NCBI GenBank assembly: GCA_028869975.1
Contig: JAGWQR010000246.1
Span: forward strand, 1-9,207
DNA length: 9,207 bases
DNA from: Alphaproteobacteria bacterium
Lineage (GTDB): Bacteria > Pseudomonadota > Alphaproteobacteria > Sphingomonadales > Sphingomonadaceae
Direction: 5' to 3'
Below the pieces are notes generated by a model. That model had not been told where the DNA came from. It did no database searches and saw only the letters and a program-made list of their open reading frames with translations. Below, in pieces: positions 7,353 to 9,207 of the stretch (position 1 is the stretch's first letter; every line of letters starts with the position of its first letter). Position numbers and translations under genes: made by a program.

Positions 7353-7354
7353 GG

Positions 7355-7777
7355 TCAACGCCTCCCCAGCAGAATGATCGCCCAGACAATCAGCGTCAGC
7401 GCCGCCGCCCCGAGCAAAGTCAGGATCGCGCTTGTCCGGTTCGACTTCAACTCAAACCCCGCCCCGATATCCATGACGAAGTGGCGGATGCCGGCGAGCA
7501 TGTGCAGAAAGAGTGCGAAGGTCAGTCCCATCCCCAACATCCGTCCGAGCCAGAGAAACACAGGTGCCCGCATAACACCGATGAAGTGTGCCCAGGCATC
7601 CGGCCCAAGCGCCAGCGCCATCAGCCCCATGGTGAACAGTGCCATGCCGAGCGTTGCCAGCCCCACGCCCATCATGCGGTTCAGGATAGAGACCATCATA
7701 TGCGGCCCCCAGCGGTAAATTCCCAAATGGGGCGATAGCGGGCGCGGGCGCGCCTTCGTCATGCCGGATTGCGCCAT
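7355..7777 (-). CDS. sdhC: Succinate dehydrogenase cytochrome b556 subunit
   Basis: SdhC is the large membrane anchor of complex II and provides heme b ligation and part of the quinone pocket. The 140-residue protein opens with the family signature RPLSPHLGIYRWG (residues 12-24) and has three membrane helices, at about 28-57, 73-95 and 112-137. His92 in HMLAGIRHFVMD is the expected heme ligand, with His99 and Asp103 spaced as in E. coli SdhC. Ser30 and Arg34 match E. coli Ser27 and Arg31 of the quinone site. However, residue 33 is Asn where E. coli has His30 (SILHR becomes SILNR). The ATG has a good ribosome site (AGAAGGA, 6 nt upstream). sdhD begins 2 nt after the stop. tpiA ends 42 nt upstream in the same direction, so read-through from tpiA is possible. 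Confidence 0.95.
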   Translation of the reverse strand: MAQSGMTKARPRPLSPHLGIYRWGPHMMVSILNRMMGVGLATLGMALFTMGLMALALGPDAWAHFIGVMRAPVFLWLGRMLGMGLTFALFLHMLAGIRHFVMDIGAGFELKSNRTSAILTLLGAAALTLIVWAIILLGRR

Positions 7778-7819
7778 GATATTTCCTTCTGTCTGCTTCG
7801 GAAGGTCATTAGCGGCGAT

Positions 7820-8572
7820 TTAGCGCGAAGCAAGTGCCGCGGCTTGAATGATCGGCACAAATTTTGCGGCAGAGAGCGACGCTCCGCCCACAAGCACGCC
7901 ATCTATATCTGGCGTCGCCATAATGCTGGCGACGTTTTCAGCATTGACCGAGCCACCATAGAGGATGGGCACGGCCTGCGCCGCCGCGCCAATCAGGATC
8001 CCAAGTCGCGAGCGGATATAGCCATGCACTTCAATCAGTTCTTCAGCCGTCGGGATACGGCCCGAGCCAATCGCCCAGATTGGTTCATACGCTATAGCGA
8101 GCAGGCTGAAATCGCCATCTTCGGGCACCGATCCGCCCAATTGCCGCTCCACGACCGTCAATGCCGCGCCCGCATCGCGCAATTCCAGGCTCTCGCCAAT
8201 GCAGACCACGGCGCGAAGCCCGGCGCCCATCACGCTTTCCGCCTTGGCGCGCACCTGCGCATCCGTCTCATGATGTGCATCGCGTCGCTCGCTATGGCCG
8301 ACAATCACGGCTTGCGCGCCCGCTTCCTTAAGCATCGCGACCGAAATATCGCCGGTATAGGCGCCATGGCTGGCCGGGTGCACATCCTGTGCACCGATGT
8401 GCATGTGTTGCACCCGTGCGCGTGCAGCATCGATGAGCGTGAAGGGTGGGCAGATCAGCACATCACAGGCGGGGACTTGCGCCGCCGCCGCCTCGATGCC
8501 TGCTAGTTCCGCGAGCATGGCCTTGTCGCCGTTCATTTTCCAGTTTCCGGCAATCAATTTGCGCCTTGTCAT
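7820..8572 (-). CDS. tpiA: Triosephosphate isomerase
   Basis: TpiA interconverts dihydroxyacetone phosphate and glyceraldehyde 3-phosphate in the cytoplasm during glycolysis and gluconeogenesis. The 250-residue TIM barrel is of normal bacterial length. Catalytic residues are all present: Asn10 and Lys12 in GNWKMN, His93 in VGHSERR, and the base Glu163 in AYEPIWAIGSG. Phosphate-binding loops LYGGSVN and VLVGGASL are near the C-terminus. The flexible loop 6 reads IWAIGSGRIP where most family members have VWAIGTGKTA, so the hinge differs slightly. The ATG has the ribosome site AGGGGAAG 4 nt upstream. It is divergent from the ppiD-like gene, with 89 bp between starts. It is followed by sdhC after 42 nt with no evident terminator, so the two may share a transcript. 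Confidence 0.97.
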   Translation of the reverse strand: MTRRKLIAGNWKMNGDKAMLAELAGIEAAAAQVPACDVLICPPFTLIDAARARVQHMHIGAQDVHPASHGAYTGDISVAMLKEAGAQAVIVGHSERRDAHHETDAQVRAKAESVMGAGLRAVVCIGESLELRDAGAALTVVERQLGGSVPEDGDFSLLAIAYEPIWAIGSGRIPTAEELIEVHGYIRSRLGILIGAAAQAVPILYGGSVNAENVASIMATPDIDGVLVGGASLSAAKFVPIIQAAALASR

Positions 8573-8604
8573 AGAGCTTCCCCTTTATCGTTGTTTCACC
8601 GCCG

Positions 8605-8636
8605 CTTGAACCGCAGCGCGCTCGCCCCTATGGCAG
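8605..8636 (+). promoter_or_regulatory. RpoH (sigma-32)-like promoter for the ppiD-like gene
   Basis: CTTGAA (8605-8610) is followed by CCTATGGCAG (8627-8636), with 18 nt between CTTG and CCTAT. The alphaproteobacterial heat-shock consensus is CTTG, 17-18 nt, CYTATNTNNG. All fixed positions match except one T (G at 8633). The predicted transcript would begin near 8640-8645, about 20 nt before the ATG at 8662. E. coli ppiD is also sigma-32 controlled. A housekeeping reading (TTGAAC, 17 nt, TATGGC) is possible but has a poor -10 box. Confidence 0.5.
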
Positions 8637-8661
8637 CCACAATCAATTACGGAAAGTCCCT

Positions 8662-9207
8662 ATGCTCTCTCTTTTTCGCGGTAAATCAGGAACCTATCTG
8701 GTCGTCGGACTGCTGAGTCTGGTATTGGTCGGCCTACTCGTGACCGGTATCGGAACGCCGGGCGGCGGTTTCAATGGCATCAGCAGCCTGCTTTCGATCC
8801 GGGGGAATGCGGTGGCACAGGTCGGAAACATCAAGATCGAACGCAACGATGTCAGCCTTGTCGCTGAAAATATACTCGAGTCTCAGCGCCAGCAACAGCC
8901 CAATCTGACAATGCAGGGTTTTATCGGTAACGGAATGCTCGATCAGGTCATCAATCATATGGTGGAGGATCGCGCTCTGGTTGTTTTTGGCATGGGTCAG
9001 GGCATGGCAATTTCAAAACGCAGTATCGATGCGGAACTCAACGATGCGCCTGTCCTGCGCGGGAGTGACGGGAAATTTGATCATAACCTGTTCGATCGCT
9101 GGCTCGCCGACCACCATATGTCTGAACAGCAATTCCGTGACAACCGGGCCGAAGCCATGCTGGCCGAGCAGATTGGACAGCCAATCGAAGGGGCAACCAT
9201 AATGCCC
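8662..9207 (+). CDS. ppiD: PpiD-like membrane-anchored peptidyl-prolyl isomerase / SurA N-terminal domain protein, 5' part only
   Basis: This open frame starts at ATG 8662 (MLSLFRGKSG) and runs off the window without a stop, giving 182 residues. A positively charged start is followed by one membrane helix at about residues 12-30, then a periplasmic region: the N-in, C-out anchor layout of PpiD. The rest resembles the SurA_N chaperone domain of PpiD: VAQVGNIKIERNDV, then QQQPNLTMQGFIGNGMLDQ and VINHMVEDRALVVFG, then LNDAPVLRGSDGKFDHNLFDRWL with MSEQQFRDN. This alternation of short helices and a GSDGKFD turn is characteristic of the family. The parvulin isomerase domain would lie beyond the window. 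The role is as a folding helper for proteins leaving the Sec translocon. GGA at 8651-8653 is a weak ribosome site 8 nt upstream. It is divergent from tpiA and sits behind a heat-shock-like promoter. Confidence is high for the family and lower for full PpiD orthology. Confidence 0.85.
   Translation, partial: MLSLFRGKSGTYLVVGLLSLVLVGLLVTGIGTPGGGFNGISSLLSIRGNAVAQVGNIKIERNDVSLVAENILESQRQQQPNLTMQGFIGNGMLDQVINHMVEDRALVVFGMGQGMAISKRSIDAELNDAPVLRGSDGKFDHNLFDRWLADHHMSEQQFRDNRAEAMLAEQIGQPIEGATIMP

Noticed and set aside
7353..7358. TTG 7358 as the sdhD start, giving a 4-nt overlap with the sdhC stop.
   Set aside because: The ribosome site GGGGAGG is only 2 nt from it but 8 nt from ATG 7352, which also gives the more typical N-terminus MGTGTELG.
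7769..8506. A 245-codon open frame on the + strand opposite tpiA, and similar long antisense frames opposite sdhA (5200-5781) and mrp (3006-3554).
   Set aside because: They lie antisense to well-identified conserved genes, have no recognisable motifs, are rich in Arg/His/Ala as expected for GC-rich shadow frames, and lack convincing ribosome sites.
8573..8661. A housekeeping promoter for tpiA on the - strand (TTCAAG, 15 nt, GATAAA).
   Set aside because: Both boxes match poorly and the spacing is short; the bases overlap the better-supported + strand heat-shock element.
1..9207. Mobile elements, CRISPR arrays, tRNA or rRNA genes, prophage or defence systems.
   Set aside because: No transposase or integrase motifs, inverted terminal repeats, repeat-spacer patterns or RNA gene signatures were seen; the content is conserved housekeeping genes with similar base composition throughout.

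Overview
This window looks like ordinary core chromosome from an alphaproteobacterium, most likely a member of the Sphingomonadales. The DNA is GC-rich and the genes are tightly packed, often with overlapping start and stop codons. The inference of lineage rests on the fabF-mltG pair, the sphingomonad-like N-terminus of the Do-type protease (VRPAYLITIAL), the SdhC opening RPLSPHLGIYRWGPHM, and a tpiA gene divergent from a PpiD-like peptidyl-prolyl isomerase. No mobile element, CRISPR array, tRNA or rRNA is visible. No stretch over 300 bases lacks a gene.

Layout. Bases 1-2462 (+ strand) hold a tight cluster: the 3' end of fabF (fatty acid elongation), mltG (peptidoglycan chain-length terminase) and rarD (EamA-type permease). 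Spacing is 3 nt and then a 4-nt overlap. rarD collides tail to tail with mrp (- strand, Fe-S carrier ATPase), with a 12-bp overlap. mrp is divergent from degP/htrA (+ strand, periplasmic serine protease with two PDZ domains). Their shared 143-bp upstream region carries a 9-bp direct repeat at 11-bp pitch. degP converges on sdhA, with a GC-rich hairpin between them. On the - strand the reading order is tpiA, sdhC, sdhD, sdhA, with spacing of 42 nt, 2 nt and a 1-nt overlap. tpiA is divergent from a ppiD-like gene that starts at 8662 and runs off the window end. That gene has no stop codon inside the window, so an ORF search that requires a stop would miss it.

How the genes fit together. The - strand block joins glycolysis (TpiA) to the TCA cycle and respiratory chain (SDH membrane anchors plus flavoprotein). 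The sdhB iron-sulfur subunit gene is absent where it would normally follow sdhA. degP and the ppiD-like gene both serve folding and quality control in the envelope. Each has a candidate stress-type regulatory element upstream: an OmpR-family-like tandem repeat for degP and an RpoH (sigma-32)-like promoter for ppiD. mltG and fabF link cell-wall and membrane synthesis. I see no previously undescribed system here. The points most worth checking are the two regulatory elements, the missing sdhB, and an Asn in SdhC where His is conserved.
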